Below, one piece after another: positions 29,484-38,981 of a DNA stretch of 64,000 nt. The DNA lies in assembly GCF_008370685.1 (NCBI RefSeq), contig NZ_VTZU01000021.1, forward strand, positions 28,441 through 92,440. The letters are read 5' to 3'. This stretch comes from Aquimarina sp. RZ0. Lineage in GTDB: Bacteria > Bacteroidota > Bacteroidia > Flavobacteriales > Flavobacteriaceae. The stretch's first letter is position 1, and each line of letters opens with the position of its first letter. The notes beneath the pieces are model-generated. The model was given only the letters and a program-made list of their open reading frames with translations, ran no database searches and had not been told where the DNA came from. Made by a program: the position numbers and the translations under genes.

Positions 29484-29623
29484 AAGTAAACAGGGTATGT
29501 GACAACCTTATGTCAGTAGTGCCTTTGATTTGTGATTAAGACAATCAGATATGATAGATAGATCAAACAAAATTTATAGTAAAATAGTAGTCCTGAAGAT
29601 CTTTATAAAATATTCCGGGCGAA

Positions 29624-30925
29624 TCATTGATCGCTATCAACATCTTTTTCTATCTCACTTAGATCTGTAGTTGTATTCATAATAAAATTAACTTCTTCTT
29701 CAGCTGCGGCTGCAATTTCCTCTGGGGTTGGCATCACACTTTTTATCTTTTTATCACGAATCATTCCTCCAGTCATAATCAAACTGGTACCAATAATCAC
29801 AAATAATAGAATTCCAGGCTCAAATCCGGGGATAATAGCTTCTGCAGGAATCGCATAAAATAAGAGTACTGTTATTAAGCCTCTGGGTGCAATGAAGAAT
29901 TGAGGAGCAATATCTTTTCCTATAAACAATCGTAGTAATCCATATCGAATGATATATATAGAAATGATAATGAGTATACTGATGAGGGCTACTTTTATAT
30001 TCAATAATGAAGACAGTGTAATGGTAATCCCAAAAATCACAAAAAATAATGTTCTTACTACAAATGCAGTTTCTGCAGTAATTACGTGTAACTCGTGATA
30101 TATAGATTTTGCTTTTTCAAAATCTAGTAAACGTTCTAATTTCCATTTAAAAAATAATTTCATATTGGCAATCACCAGTCCAAAAATTAATATAATAATC
30201 AACGATGATAAATGCATTTTTTTTCCGACACCATAAAGTAATAATAATACTGAAATTAAGAGAAATAGTTTTACCTGGCTTTTTATTTTTTGAAAAATCA
30301 ATATAATACCATAACTGGCAATAAGTGAAATAATGATCGTTAATATCAAGTTTAATGCAAACCCTACTATCCCAGAGTCTTCTGCCGGATTTAATTTACC
30401 CGTTAGAAAATAAAACATCATAATTCCCAGAATATCAGAAAAAGTACTTTCATATACATGAAATTCCTTTTTCGCATCTGATAACCCTGATACACTGGGT
30501 ATAATAATTGCGCTAGACAAAATTGATAAAGGAGTTGCATACAGCAATGCGGATTGCATGGTCATACCGTCTACTAATGCTTTCAATATAATGGCGGCGG
30601 CGTATGCTGAGACAACAAGACCAATAAGTGCAATGGCAAAAGATTTTAATATAGGAACTAATTTTTCTCGTTTTAATTCTAGTTCTAGTGCTGCCTCCAA
30701 AACGATCATAATCAAACCGACGATTCCCAGAATCTCCAGCATGGGGAAAAAATCAAAAGCACCCGCCCCAAAAGCTTTAATTCCATATTGTATAATCACT
30801 CCTAAGATGATGAGCATAAGAACCGCTGGAATATTTGTTTTCTTTGCGATACCATTAAAAATGAATGATAAGATGAGTACTAATGAGACTTCTATGATCA
30901 GGTTATATGAAGAAAATATTTCCAT
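29624..30925 (-). CDS. CPA-family cation:proton antiporter
   Basis: 433 residues, about 12 membrane helices. The Na+/H+ exchanger core is indicated by AKKTNIPAVLMLIILGVIIQ, GLIMIVLEAALELELKREK, ATPLSILSSAIIIPSVSGLS and the late FFIAPRGLITVLLFYAIPAE. The cytoplasmic C-terminus is short and very acidic (TPEEIAAAAEEEVNF). Probably monovalent cation/proton exchange for pH or salt balance. Confidence 0.9.
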   Translation of the reverse strand: MEIFSSYNLIIEVSLVLILSFIFNGIAKKTNIPAVLMLIILGVIIQYGIKAFGAGAFDFFPMLEILGIVGLIMIVLEAALELELKREKLVPILKSFAIALIGLVVSAYAAAIILKALVDGMTMQSALLYATPLSILSSAIIIPSVSGLSDAKKEFHVYESTFSDILGIMMFYFLTGKLNPAEDSGIVGFALNLILTIIISLIASYGIILIFQKIKSQVKLFLLISVLLLLYGVGKKMHLSSLIIILIFGLVIANMKLFFKWKLERLLDFEKAKSIYHELHVITAETAFVVRTLFFVIFGITITLSSLLNIKVALISILIIISIYIIRYGLLRLFIGKDIAPQFFIAPRGLITVLLFYAIPAEAIIPGFEPGILLFVIIGTSLIMTGGMIRDKKIKSVMPTPEEIAAAAEEEVNFIMNTTTDLSEIEKDVDSDQ

Positions 30926-31082
30926 GGGTTGAATTAGGTTACTTAAGATTTACCTGGAAAAGATAATAAAATAATCTAAAGTAACTCGCTTCTATATTTT
31001 GAAACGGTACTTAATATTTATTTAACAAAATTTAATCATAAAAAGAGTATTTTGAAAAAAGAATATAAAAACTACTATTTTA

Positions 31083-31952
31083 ATGTCTAATCAAGGATTA
31101 ATAATTGAAGAACGAAGCAGGGATATTGGAGATTTTCTTGTAGGCAGATTAATTCCATTTAGAAAAAAAAGAATGGTTGGACCATTTATTTTTATAGACC
31201 ATATGACGCCTACAATTATGAAGCCTGGCAAATATATGGATATAGATCAGCATCCGCATATAGGACTCTCTACACTCACGTATATGTTGGAAGGTGAGAT
31301 CATGCATAAGGATAGTATTGGTTCGCATCAACGAATATCACCAGGTTCTGTAAACTGGATGGTTGCAGGAAAAGGCGTAACTCATACAGAACGCACTCCT
31401 GATGATATGAGAGGTGGCACCGAATTTATTGTACACGGATATCAGATATGGGTAGCCTTACCCAAGCACCTGGAAGAAATTGAACCAGAATTTTATCACT
31501 TTGATGCATTAGAATTACCTAATTGGAAGGAAGGAGGCACCGATTTTACATTAATTGCTGGAAAAGGATATGGCAAAGAATCTCCGCTTCCTGTTCATTC
31601 TGATCTTTTTATGGTAGAGTTAAAAAACAAAGAACGCTATGAACTCCAAATCAAAGGAGAACTGCGAGGAGAAATAGGAATTTGTGTTGTAGACGGAGAA
31701 ATAACAGCTTGTGGCAATAGTATCCTTAAAGGAAATATGCTGGTTTCTAAAACCGAAGATAATTGTTCTATAGTTCTGGAACCAAATACTCATCTGCTAT
31801 TATTTGGCGGTATACCGTTTCCAGAAGAAAGATATATCTATTGGAATTTTGTATCCTCGTCGAAGGATAAAATTGAAGCGGCCAAAAAACAATGGAGAAA
31901 TAAACAATTTCCAAACGTACCTAATGACAATAGCTATGTTACCATGCCATAA
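31083..31952 (+). CDS. Pirin-family protein
   Basis: 289 residues of the double-cupin pirin family. The metal-binding motifs are readable: DQHPHIGLSTLTYMLEGEI and VNWMVAGKGVTHTERTP, plus the typical QIWVALPKHLEEIEPEFYHF. Some pirins have quercetinase activity or act as regulators. No neighbouring gene suggests which applies here. Confidence 0.93.
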   Translation: MSNQGLIIEERSRDIGDFLVGRLIPFRKKRMVGPFIFIDHMTPTIMKPGKYMDIDQHPHIGLSTLTYMLEGEIMHKDSIGSHQRISPGSVNWMVAGKGVTHTERTPDDMRGGTEFIVHGYQIWVALPKHLEEIEPEFYHFDALELPNWKEGGTDFTLIAGKGYGKESPLPVHSDLFMVELKNKERYELQIKGELRGEIGICVVDGEITACGNSILKGNMLVSKTEDNCSIVLEPNTHLLLFGGIPFPEERYIYWNFVSSSKDKIEAAKKQWRNKQFPNVPNDNSYVTMP

Positions 31953-31963
31953 TACGATAATTG

Positions 31964-32063
31964 TAGTAAACTAACTCGGAGTCAAGCCCACAAGGCATTT
32001 ATTGGAAAATAACATTTCGATTCCTAGGCAAGCCTTAGAGTATTTAAATCTCGAGTATCAAGT
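31964..32063. repeat. Dispersed repeat family D, copy 4 (reverse)
   Basis: Reverse orientation: GTAAACTAACTCGGAGTCAA, then AGGCATTTATTGG, CATTTCGATTCCTAGGCAAG and ATTTAAATCTCGAGTATCAA. It lies in the convergent gap between pirin and the next orphan gene. Confidence 0.65.
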
Positions 32064-32071
32064 AAAAAATC

Positions 32072-32662
32072 TTATTCTGATAATTCTTTACGTATTTCCT
32101 GTAGTGATTTATTAGTATTAATCAACTCAAGTACGATTTCTTTTCTAAATTCATCTAAATCATCATACTCGTAATACCTTGCCCATTTATGATCTTCTAA
32201 CAGGTTTTTGATTTGCTTAATTAATTTACGCGTTGCATCTACGGGTCTTATAATTGCAATATCATCATATAATGGATTATCCTTATGCTTATAAGTAACT
32301 TTTTTGGTTTCAAAATCTACATGAATATAATATGCATCTGTATCTTCACTTAGATTTTCTCTAAAATCTGTCCAATCCGCATACCCTAAACGCAAATCAT
32401 CAATCTCGACAGGGATTTCTGAAATTAATCGCCAATTGCATTTGGCAGCTCTTCCCCAGTGATTAGAGAGCCTATACACTCCATTTGTAGTATAATAATA
32501 AGTACTCCCGGATTCACTCCTGTAATGTAGTTTTCTTCGAGAAATTTCTCTTAACGGAACTCCTTTAAAAACGCAATAGGTATTTTTAAAAAAATTATTT
32601 CTTGTAATTTTTTTTGTAGTGGTAATTTCTTTTTCCAATGACTTACTTTTTTCCAAAGACAA
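32072..32662 (-). CDS. Conserved-looking protein of unknown function
   Basis: 196 residues, soluble, no signal. N-terminal basic stretch, then a Tyr/Trp-rich part (YRSESGSTYYYTTNGVYRLS, NHWGRAAKCNWRL) and an acidic, charged C-terminal helical part (HKWARYYEYDDLDEFRKEIV). I do not recognise the family. It is followed, on the same strand upstream, by a 101-residue orphan gene 75 bp away, so the two may be co-transcribed. Confidence 0.65.
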   Translation of the reverse strand: MSLEKSKSLEKEITTTKKITRNNFFKNTYCVFKGVPLREISRRKLHYRSESGSTYYYTTNGVYRLSNHWGRAAKCNWRLISEIPVEIDDLRLGYADWTDFRENLSEDTDAYYIHVDFETKKVTYKHKDNPLYDDIAIIRPVDATRKLIKQIKNLLEDHKWARYYEYDDLDEFRKEIVLELINTNKSLQEIRKELSE

Positions 32663-32737
32663 AGAAATCGTTTTTTATCCAAAAAAAGAAAATAAGTTTT
32701 TAACTAAACAGTTTAAAACCGTGCTACCCTAAAAAAA

Positions 32738-33043
32738 TCACCTTTTCTCTGTCCCCAAAATCAAGAACACAAAATATCCTGCTAAGTTACCAATACCGAT
32801 CCCGATATAATGAGGTATAACAAATAATGCCTCATAAAAAAAACCTGTTTTTTTACCCCATTTTCTTACACACGCTCTGCCTATATATGACATTGTCCAC
32901 CAATGCTTTGTTTTTTTGCCATTGCGTCCATCTCGATATACTTCTTTGCCAGTAGTATATACACAACGTAAATGTCCTTTCAGACTACATTGATCTACAA
33001 TAGCAAATTCACCCATAGAAAAATCACCAGTATCTTTTTTCAT
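32738..33043 (-). CDS. Small membrane protein of unknown function
   Basis: 101 residues. The N-terminal half is polar, with two Cys (CSLKGHLRC) and a basic GRNGKKTKHWWTMSYIG segment. The C-terminal half has one or two hydrophobic helices (FVIPHYIGIGIGNLAGYFVF). No family recognised. Likely the first gene of a two-gene unit with the 196-residue orphan. Confidence 0.6.
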   Translation of the reverse strand: MKKDTGDFSMGEFAIVDQCSLKGHLRCVYTTGKEVYRDGRNGKKTKHWWTMSYIGRACVRKWGKKTGFFYEALFVIPHYIGIGIGNLAGYFVFLILGTEKR

Positions 33044-33302
33044 AATCCCAAAGAAAACAATTATAGGTTTGACTAATCATTTTATAACGAATTTCATTAC
33101 GTTTTTGATCTAAATCTGACTATCCATCACCCGAATAAACTATGCTTGCTCCATAGCTTTTGCAATAATATATTTCGATATTATACTATTTCTGATTTAA
33201 ATATACAAATCCTTAAAAAATAAATGGTTGTACTTTTTATAGAAACTAATACTTACATTCTATCAATGCTATCTTAACACCAACAATAGGAAGCCATCAC
33301 TG

Positions 33303-33389
33303 AACTCTTCTTGTATAATGGTTTTCAACCAAAAAGTTTGGATTTTGCACTCTTATTTTGCAGGTCAAAGCAGTACTCAAGGTGAGTTT
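33303..33389. repeat. Dispersed repeat family C, copy 3 (reverse, short)
   Basis: AACTCTTCTTGTATAATGG, then TTTTCAACCAAAAAGTTTGG, and CAGGTCAAAGC followed by AGTACTCAAGGTGAGTTT. Both terminal motifs are present, but the hairpin-bearing centre of other copies is deleted. Confidence 0.6.
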
Positions 33390-33450
33390 ACTATATATAA
33401 TAGCACAAATGCAATACAAAAAAATCAGTTTTCTATACTCCAAACATAAT

Positions 33451-33480
33451 TACTTTTGTATATTAAAACATACAAAAGTA
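33451..33480. promoter_or_regulatory. Inverted repeat upstream of the sensor kinase
   Basis: TACTTTTGTAT and its exact complement ATACAAAAGTA flank an 8-bp spacer, about 110 bp before the kinase start. Both arms contain the TTTTG motif. It could be an operator for a dimeric regulator or a paired promoter element. No sequence-specific regulator can be named. Confidence 0.4.
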
Positions 33481-33588
33481 TAGTGCAATCCCCTTGAAAT
33501 AAGTAACAGCTTGGTTTTATTGCTGGTTTTTTAAATTTATCAAAGAATTCTTTCATATCATTAAAAAAAAGAAAGGATCAAGTAATAT

Positions 33589-35466
33589 ATGGATACAATC
33601 AACTTTTATCAGCTATCAATTTTCCTTCTGCAAGGGTTTGTTGTATCACTTATGATACTCGTATTATTTCATCTCCGAAAAATTTTTGGTTTTGGACTCT
33701 TATACACTACGATAGGAATGTTTCAATTTATGCAAGTCTTTATGGCTAGTACTGTGTATTTCGAAATTTCTAAAGATATGCTCATTTCACCAGGCTCTTC
33801 AATTTTATTTTCTGCCAGCTTATTTACAATTCTCTTGTTTTATATCAAAGAAGACGCAACCATTACAAGAAGATTAATCTATGGCTTGGTTATAGCCAAC
33901 ATCGCCTTATCTATTTTATTAGTTTTTTTCAGGATTAATATAGAAGGCGCTAATATGTATAATACATTCAATATCTCAATAGATTTTTTTAACACCAATG
34001 TTTACATCCTTTTCTTCGGAACATTTATGCTTTTTGTAGATTCTATATTAATCATTTTTGTTTTTGAATTTATCTCAAAATATATTTCAAATCTATTCTT
34101 AAGGATTTGCTTAACTATGATCCTTATTTTAGGGCTTGATGCTATAATTTTTAGTTTAGGCAGTTTTTGGAATTCTGAAAACTTACAAAATATCCTGTTA
34201 TATGGAATAGTATCCAAAGGAGTTGCTGCAATCTATTTCAGTATACTGTTTACTATTTACTTACGGTATTTTCAACAAGATATTTATGATTCTAAATATG
34301 CTACTTTTAAAGATGTATACCATTCTTTAACCTATAGACAAAAACTGGAAGAGGCAGAAAAAGTAATTCAGATAAGCGAAAACAGGTATCAAACATTGAC
34401 TGATATTTCTCCGGTTGGTGTTTTTATGACAGAAGCTAATGGCAAGACTACTTTTGTAAACAAAAAATGGTGCGAAATTTCTGGATTATCATATGAAGAA
34501 GCTTTAGACGATGGCTGGCTTGATGCTGTGCACCCGGAAGATAGAGAAAAATTAAAATCAGGATGGTATGATGATGCAGGAAAAAGAGATTCCTCCCATG
34601 CAAAATATAGATTTCTTAGATCAGATGGCACAATTAAATGGGTATTAGGTCAGGCTATCCCAGAGTACAATGAGAAAAACCAGATAATAGGCTATGTGGG
34701 TACCACTACAGATATAACTGAACTTAAACTGTATGAAATAGAACTAAATAAAATGAAAGATAAAGCAGAAGAAAGTGATCGCCTAAAATCTGCTTTTCTC
34801 GCGAATATGAGCCATGAAATCAGAACTCCTATGAATGGTATTATGGGGTTTGCTGAACTTCTTAAAGAACCCGTACTTACTGGTGACGAACAAAAATTAT
34901 ATATAGATCTTATTGAAGAAAGCGGTGCTCGTATGCTCAATATTATTAGGGATATTATAGATATTTCTAAAATAGAATCAGGACAAGTAAAAATTTTTCT
35001 TTCTGATGTTAATATTAATGAGCAAGTAGAATATTTGTATCACTTTTTTAAACCTGAAGCGGATCGAAAAGAATTACAACTTTCGTTTTGTAATAGCCTG
35101 GAAAATGAGCTCGCTATCATAAAAACTGATAAAGAAAAGTTTAATGCTATTCTCACTAATTTAGTAAAAAATGCAATTAAATACACACACGAGGGCTCTA
35201 TCTCTTTTGGTTATCAGAAAAAAGGTGAATTTCTACAATTTTTTATAAAAGATACTGGAATCGGTATTGCAGAAAACCGTCAAAAAGCAATATTTGAGAG
35301 ATTTGTACAAGCAGATATTCATAATAACTACGCTATAGAAGGTGCTGGTATCGGCTTATCAATAGCCAAAGCATTTACAGAAATATTGGAAGGTAAAATT
35401 TGGTTAAAAAGTATAAAGGATACTGGATCAACATTTTATTTTACAATTCCGTATGTTAAGCAATAG
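33589..35466 (+). CDS. PAS-domain membrane sensor histidine kinase
   Basis: 625 residues. Six to seven membrane helices in residues 1-230 form an integral-membrane module (FGLLYTTIGMFQFMQVFMAS, SPGSSILFSASLFTILLFYI) rather than a periplasmic sensor. A PAS domain follows (about 262-385, YQTLTDISPVGVFMTEANGK), then HisKA with the phospho-acceptor His at about 409 (FLANMSHEIRTPMNGIMGF), and a HATPase with NAIKYT, KDTGIGIAENRQK and GAGIGLSIAKAF. No receiver domain and no response regulator gene adjoin it, so its partner is elsewhere. Confidence 0.92.
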   Translation: MDTINFYQLSIFLLQGFVVSLMILVLFHLRKIFGFGLLYTTIGMFQFMQVFMASTVYFEISKDMLISPGSSILFSASLFTILLFYIKEDATITRRLIYGLVIANIALSILLVFFRINIEGANMYNTFNISIDFFNTNVYILFFGTFMLFVDSILIIFVFEFISKYISNLFLRICLTMILILGLDAIIFSLGSFWNSENLQNILLYGIVSKGVAAIYFSILFTIYLRYFQQDIYDSKYATFKDVYHSLTYRQKLEEAEKVIQISENRYQTLTDISPVGVFMTEANGKTTFVNKKWCEISGLSYEEALDDGWLDAVHPEDREKLKSGWYDDAGKRDSSHAKYRFLRSDGTIKWVLGQAIPEYNEKNQIIGYVGTTTDITELKLYEIELNKMKDKAEESDRLKSAFLANMSHEIRTPMNGIMGFAELLKEPVLTGDEQKLYIDLIEESGARMLNIIRDIIDISKIESGQVKIFLSDVNINEQVEYLYHFFKPEADRKELQLSFCNSLENELAIIKTDKEKFNAILTNLVKNAIKYTHEGSISFGYQKKGEFLQFFIKDTGIGIAENRQKAIFERFVQADIHNNYAIEGAGIGLSIAKAFTEILEGKIWLKSIKDTGSTFYFTIPYVKQ

Positions 35467-35529
35467 CCATATAGAATGCCGGTTTTGTTATCTCTTTTTG
35501 GTGATAAATAAATATATTGATATAAGAAA

Positions 35530-35555
35530 AAGAAGGAAACATACGCTTCCTTCTT
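35530..35555 (-). terminator. Probable terminator for the 741-residue orphan gene
   Basis: AAGAAGGAA and TTCCTTCTT form a 9-bp stem. On the minus strand it is followed by TTTTCTTAT, about 25 bp after the stop codon. It may also weakly terminate the kinase transcript from the other side. Confidence 0.55.
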
Positions 35556-35577
35556 CTTAAACATACTTCTATAAAAG

Positions 35578-37803
35578 TTATTTTGGTTCTAATGCAAAAG
35601 CTGCTAGTGCCGAAGAATCATAAGAATTTATTTCATGATTTCCGTTCGTTGCTAATGCATTCACATAGAGGTGTTCTGCAAACGCAGCTTTACCTTCACT
35701 TGTACAAATACCTAATAAATCTGCTGGTGTAAATGTTTTGGTATACATACTAAAAATATTTCTAGTATATCCATTTGCATTACCATTAACCATTCCTTTA
35801 GCATTCGTTTTTGATGTTTGAACAGCATCATTGCAGGTTCCTTTTTGAATTCTAAAATTAAAATCTGCGAAATTTTGTGGGTGATATGCCTTAAAAGTAA
35901 CAGTAATATCCGACGTGCCTTTGTAAGGAACAAATCCACAACAAGTTGGATTCTTTTCTACCCCGTCAACTTTTATTTTGGCAATTTCTGCTGTCGTCTT
36001 ACTATTATCAATACGCATTACCATCTTAAAAGCACTACACGTATTTATCCCACTATTGACCAGATTTACAGAAGGTGCATTTACAGAAGGAACAAATGTA
36101 TTGTAATCAGGCACCTGAAATAATTCATTTGGAATCGTATTGATTTTATTTCCGGCACTGTCAAAAAGTTCCAAAGTAAATTCATAAAGCCCATCTCCAT
36201 CCAACGCAGAATCAAAAGAAATACTTCTGGTATTCTGATCCCATTGTGCATCGTTTTGTGGTACATTAAAAGGAGTATCTTTGGGTGAAGCAGTAGGAAT
36301 TTTATACAAGCCTATCCCCGCCCCTACATCTACAGGTCCTAATGTAACCTTATCATAGTCAAAATGAAAATGCCCATCCATATCGACATAGGTAAACGAA
36401 TATTGCTTTTGAACCAAATTCCCTAATCTTTCTGTAGTTCCGGAGGCATTTGATAGATCTGCATTTTTTATTTTACGATATGACCAGCGATAATAAGTAT
36501 ATTTATCACTTGGTAATTCATTGCTAAACTGTAAAATAAAATACAATCCAGCACCAAAAGGTCTTCTATAATTTCCTTTAGGCTCATGAGTATCTGTAAG
36601 CCCTTGTCGGTTTAACAACTTACCTTGTATCGGTAAACCCGTAGTACTATTCTGTTGTATATGAGATACGCTTGTCCCATGACCTATTGTTTTTACCCAA
36701 ACAAGTTCGCCGCAGAGTTCTTCTGTACACTCCCACCTCACTCTGGGATCAGAAATTGTAATATTAACTTCTGTTCCACAAGGATATTGCCAATAGGTAT
36801 GACAAGGGATTGACGGTCTGTAGACAGTAGTCCATTGATCATCAATAAATGCTTCTACCCAAAAATACAGATCAGGATGATCTCCAAAAATTGAGTAGAA
36901 TATATTTGTATCAAAATCTCCATTGGCATCGGTATACACTACTGCCAACTCATCACACCTGTAAAAATAGGGCCATAACCACGGAACAAAACAGAATATC
37001 GAATGAAACAATTCAAAATTAGCTAAAATAGTATTCTTGATTAACCGTGGATTCCTTGTCTGAAGAATCGATAAAACATCAGTATTAGCAGCTATAGATT
37101 GTCGTGTATTTTGAAGCCTTGATGTGATATCCTCAGCAGAAACTGCTGCGATTGGTTTAGGAATATCAGATGCAGAGAATACTGTATCAATATCAGCAAT
37201 CGTGGGCAATAAATTTGTAAAAACAGGATCTGGTATTGGTGGATCTGGTAGTACCGGAACAGGAATGGGTAGCTCAGGGTTTAACACCAGATCAGGAATC
37301 CTACTAATAATATCATCCGGAATCCTTGGGATTAACCACTGTATCCTATCTACTTCACAAATATGAACTCTCATATGACACAGTCCTTTTTTTTCTGCAA
37401 ACCCGTTAATATCAAAAAATTTAGAAACATTTCCGGCTACTCTGCACTTTCGAGTAAACCAAAATGGTAAAAATAGTTCAGGAATTGGTAAAATCTCAAA
37501 TTGTTGATCATTAGTAAATCTAATTATAGGCTTATAAGCCTTATACTTTGTTTGTAGCAGATCGTAATCCGTTTCTCGCTCAGCACCTCTTGAATTAGGA
37601 ACTATTAACAAACGAACATCATCTTTAGTCCTTACTTTTGTTTTGAAAACGGCTTCTTCATTTCTCACAAAAGTACGCTCCAATAGTCTTTTCTTCTTAT
37701 CAAATAATAGTGCTTTTAATTCTATTGGCTCCGTCATTTCTTTGTCGAATTTGACAAAAACCCTGAAGTCTTTGTCTCCTTTTTTATTTGTCATGATTTT
37801 CAA
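35578..37803 (-). CDS. Large protein of unknown function
   Basis: 741 residues (738 if the second ATG, MTNKKGDKDF, is used). No signal peptide or membrane helix is evident. The N-terminal 100 residues look like a beta-sandwich (FRVFVKFDKEMTEPIELKAL). Then come a Cys-containing block (FWFTRKCRVAGN, GLCHMRVHICEVDRIQWLIP), a Pro-rich linker (VPVLPDPPIPDPVF), a central region with several Cys (WQYPCGTEVNITISDPRVRW) and transthyretin-like pieces (YTDANGDFDTNIFYSIFGDH), and a Cys-bearing C-terminal region (NPTCCGFVPYKGTSDITVTF). I do not recognise the family. It is transcribed alone. Confidence 0.75.
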   Translation of the reverse strand: MKIMTNKKGDKDFRVFVKFDKEMTEPIELKALLFDKKKRLLERTFVRNEEAVFKTKVRTKDDVRLLIVPNSRGAERETDYDLLQTKYKAYKPIIRFTNDQQFEILPIPELFLPFWFTRKCRVAGNVSKFFDINGFAEKKGLCHMRVHICEVDRIQWLIPRIPDDIISRIPDLVLNPELPIPVPVLPDPPIPDPVFTNLLPTIADIDTVFSASDIPKPIAAVSAEDITSRLQNTRQSIAANTDVLSILQTRNPRLIKNTILANFELFHSIFCFVPWLWPYFYRCDELAVVYTDANGDFDTNIFYSIFGDHPDLYFWVEAFIDDQWTTVYRPSIPCHTYWQYPCGTEVNITISDPRVRWECTEELCGELVWVKTIGHGTSVSHIQQNSTTGLPIQGKLLNRQGLTDTHEPKGNYRRPFGAGLYFILQFSNELPSDKYTYYRWSYRKIKNADLSNASGTTERLGNLVQKQYSFTYVDMDGHFHFDYDKVTLGPVDVGAGIGLYKIPTASPKDTPFNVPQNDAQWDQNTRSISFDSALDGDGLYEFTLELFDSAGNKINTIPNELFQVPDYNTFVPSVNAPSVNLVNSGINTCSAFKMVMRIDNSKTTAEIAKIKVDGVEKNPTCCGFVPYKGTSDITVTFKAYHPQNFADFNFRIQKGTCNDAVQTSKTNAKGMVNGNANGYTRNIFSMYTKTFTPADLLGICTSEGKAAFAEHLYVNALATNGNHEINSYDSSALAAFALEPK

Positions 37804-38539
37804 GTTTTATTGATTCTATCAAATGTAGAATTCTAAATTCCTGGCTTCAAGAGCTAAAAAACTATAAAAAAAAAGGTAAATAATCCATTAACACAGATTT
37901 AGCAAAATACAATGTTTACTTTGATTGAGTGTTTTACACAAGAGCTAATAATTAGTTTGAAAAGAGAGGCTCTAAAAACTTCTTTAAAAACCTATTTTTA
38001 TAGCGATAATCAAGTGTTCTATAAATTTTTATTTTTTTTAATAAGTAGTTTTCTGAGCTATTTTTGCATTCTAAAAAAATAACAATTCTTACCAAAACAA
38101 GGGGTTTAACTGTGCTCAAAAAGGGTGTTGACCCCATTAACATATTTTTAGATAAAAATAATGTTGACTTTTATTCTAATCTCACTTTAAAAACGGAATT
38201 TGTTTATATGTAGCTTTCTTATAAATATATCCTATACACTTGGTTTCTGTTAGAGGAGAAATAAGATATTCTGATGAAAAAATAGTTCTTTTTACTTTTA
38301 TACCCTTTCTGTAAGACTCGATATTTGTGACAAACCTACTTCTCTTGTGACAGTAAATTGCTTACATCTTTTTCTTAGAGATAGAATTAAAGAAATAACA
38401 ATAAAACCTGTCAAATAAGATGCCAAAGTCGAAAATAGAATCAAGCACAAATTGAGTCATAAGAATTAACTTTTTTTACACTTCCTTTTCCATTTCCCAA
38501 TATAAATTAAATCATTTATTATCCAAAGATAGCCTATGT
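37804..38539. other. Intergenic region, no gene seen
   Basis: About 730 bp without a supported coding region. Short ORFs on the minus strand around 37952-38143 have no recognisable domain. The stretch leads into the IS4-type remnant and may be degraded mobile DNA. Confidence 0.35.
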
Positions 38540-38951
38540 AAATGGCCAACTATGTTACCTCTCAGGGTGTAAATTGGGCAATAGAGAAGGGAGACTGGTT
38601 TTTTTGATCATTGTCTCCTTTAATAAACCCGAAAAAGAATTACTGGATTATAAAGATCGTTGGCAGATAGAGATGTGTTCCAAGGCAATGAAATCCAGTG
38701 GATTCGATATGGAGAAGACCATTTGAAAGATATACAAAGAGTAGAAAAGCTAGCACTCTTAGGAATGATAGCATTTGTTTGGTGTTATAAAGTTGGGATA
38801 CACCTTCATAAAATCAAACCAATTCAAATAGAAAAGCACGGAAGAATGGCCAAAAGTATTTTCAAATATGGACTTCCATCCATTGCTATCACATCACTAA
38901 TTACTAAAAATCAACACAATACAAACATATCTCAATTTTTATCATGTACTT
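38540..38951 (+). pseudogene. IS4-family transposase C-terminal remnant
   Basis: Two frames join into one C-terminal transposase segment: KELLDYKDRWQIEMCSKAMK followed by SSGFDMEKT, then after a frameshift HLKDIQRVEKLALLGMIAFV and WCYKVGIHLHKIKPIQIEKH ending GRMAKSIFKYGL. The pattern (Y-x-x-RWQIE-x-MFKALKSSGFD...HGRKAKSFFKYGL) is that of IS4-family transposases. The N-terminal two thirds are missing. No terminal repeats could be identified. Confidence 0.75.
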
Positions 38952-38981
38952 AGAAAGATTTTATAAAATGGAAGAGTTCTA

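Noticed and set aside
37952..38143. 63-codon minus-strand ORF
   Set aside because: No domain, no initiation signal, and it lies in a degraded region near an IS remnant.
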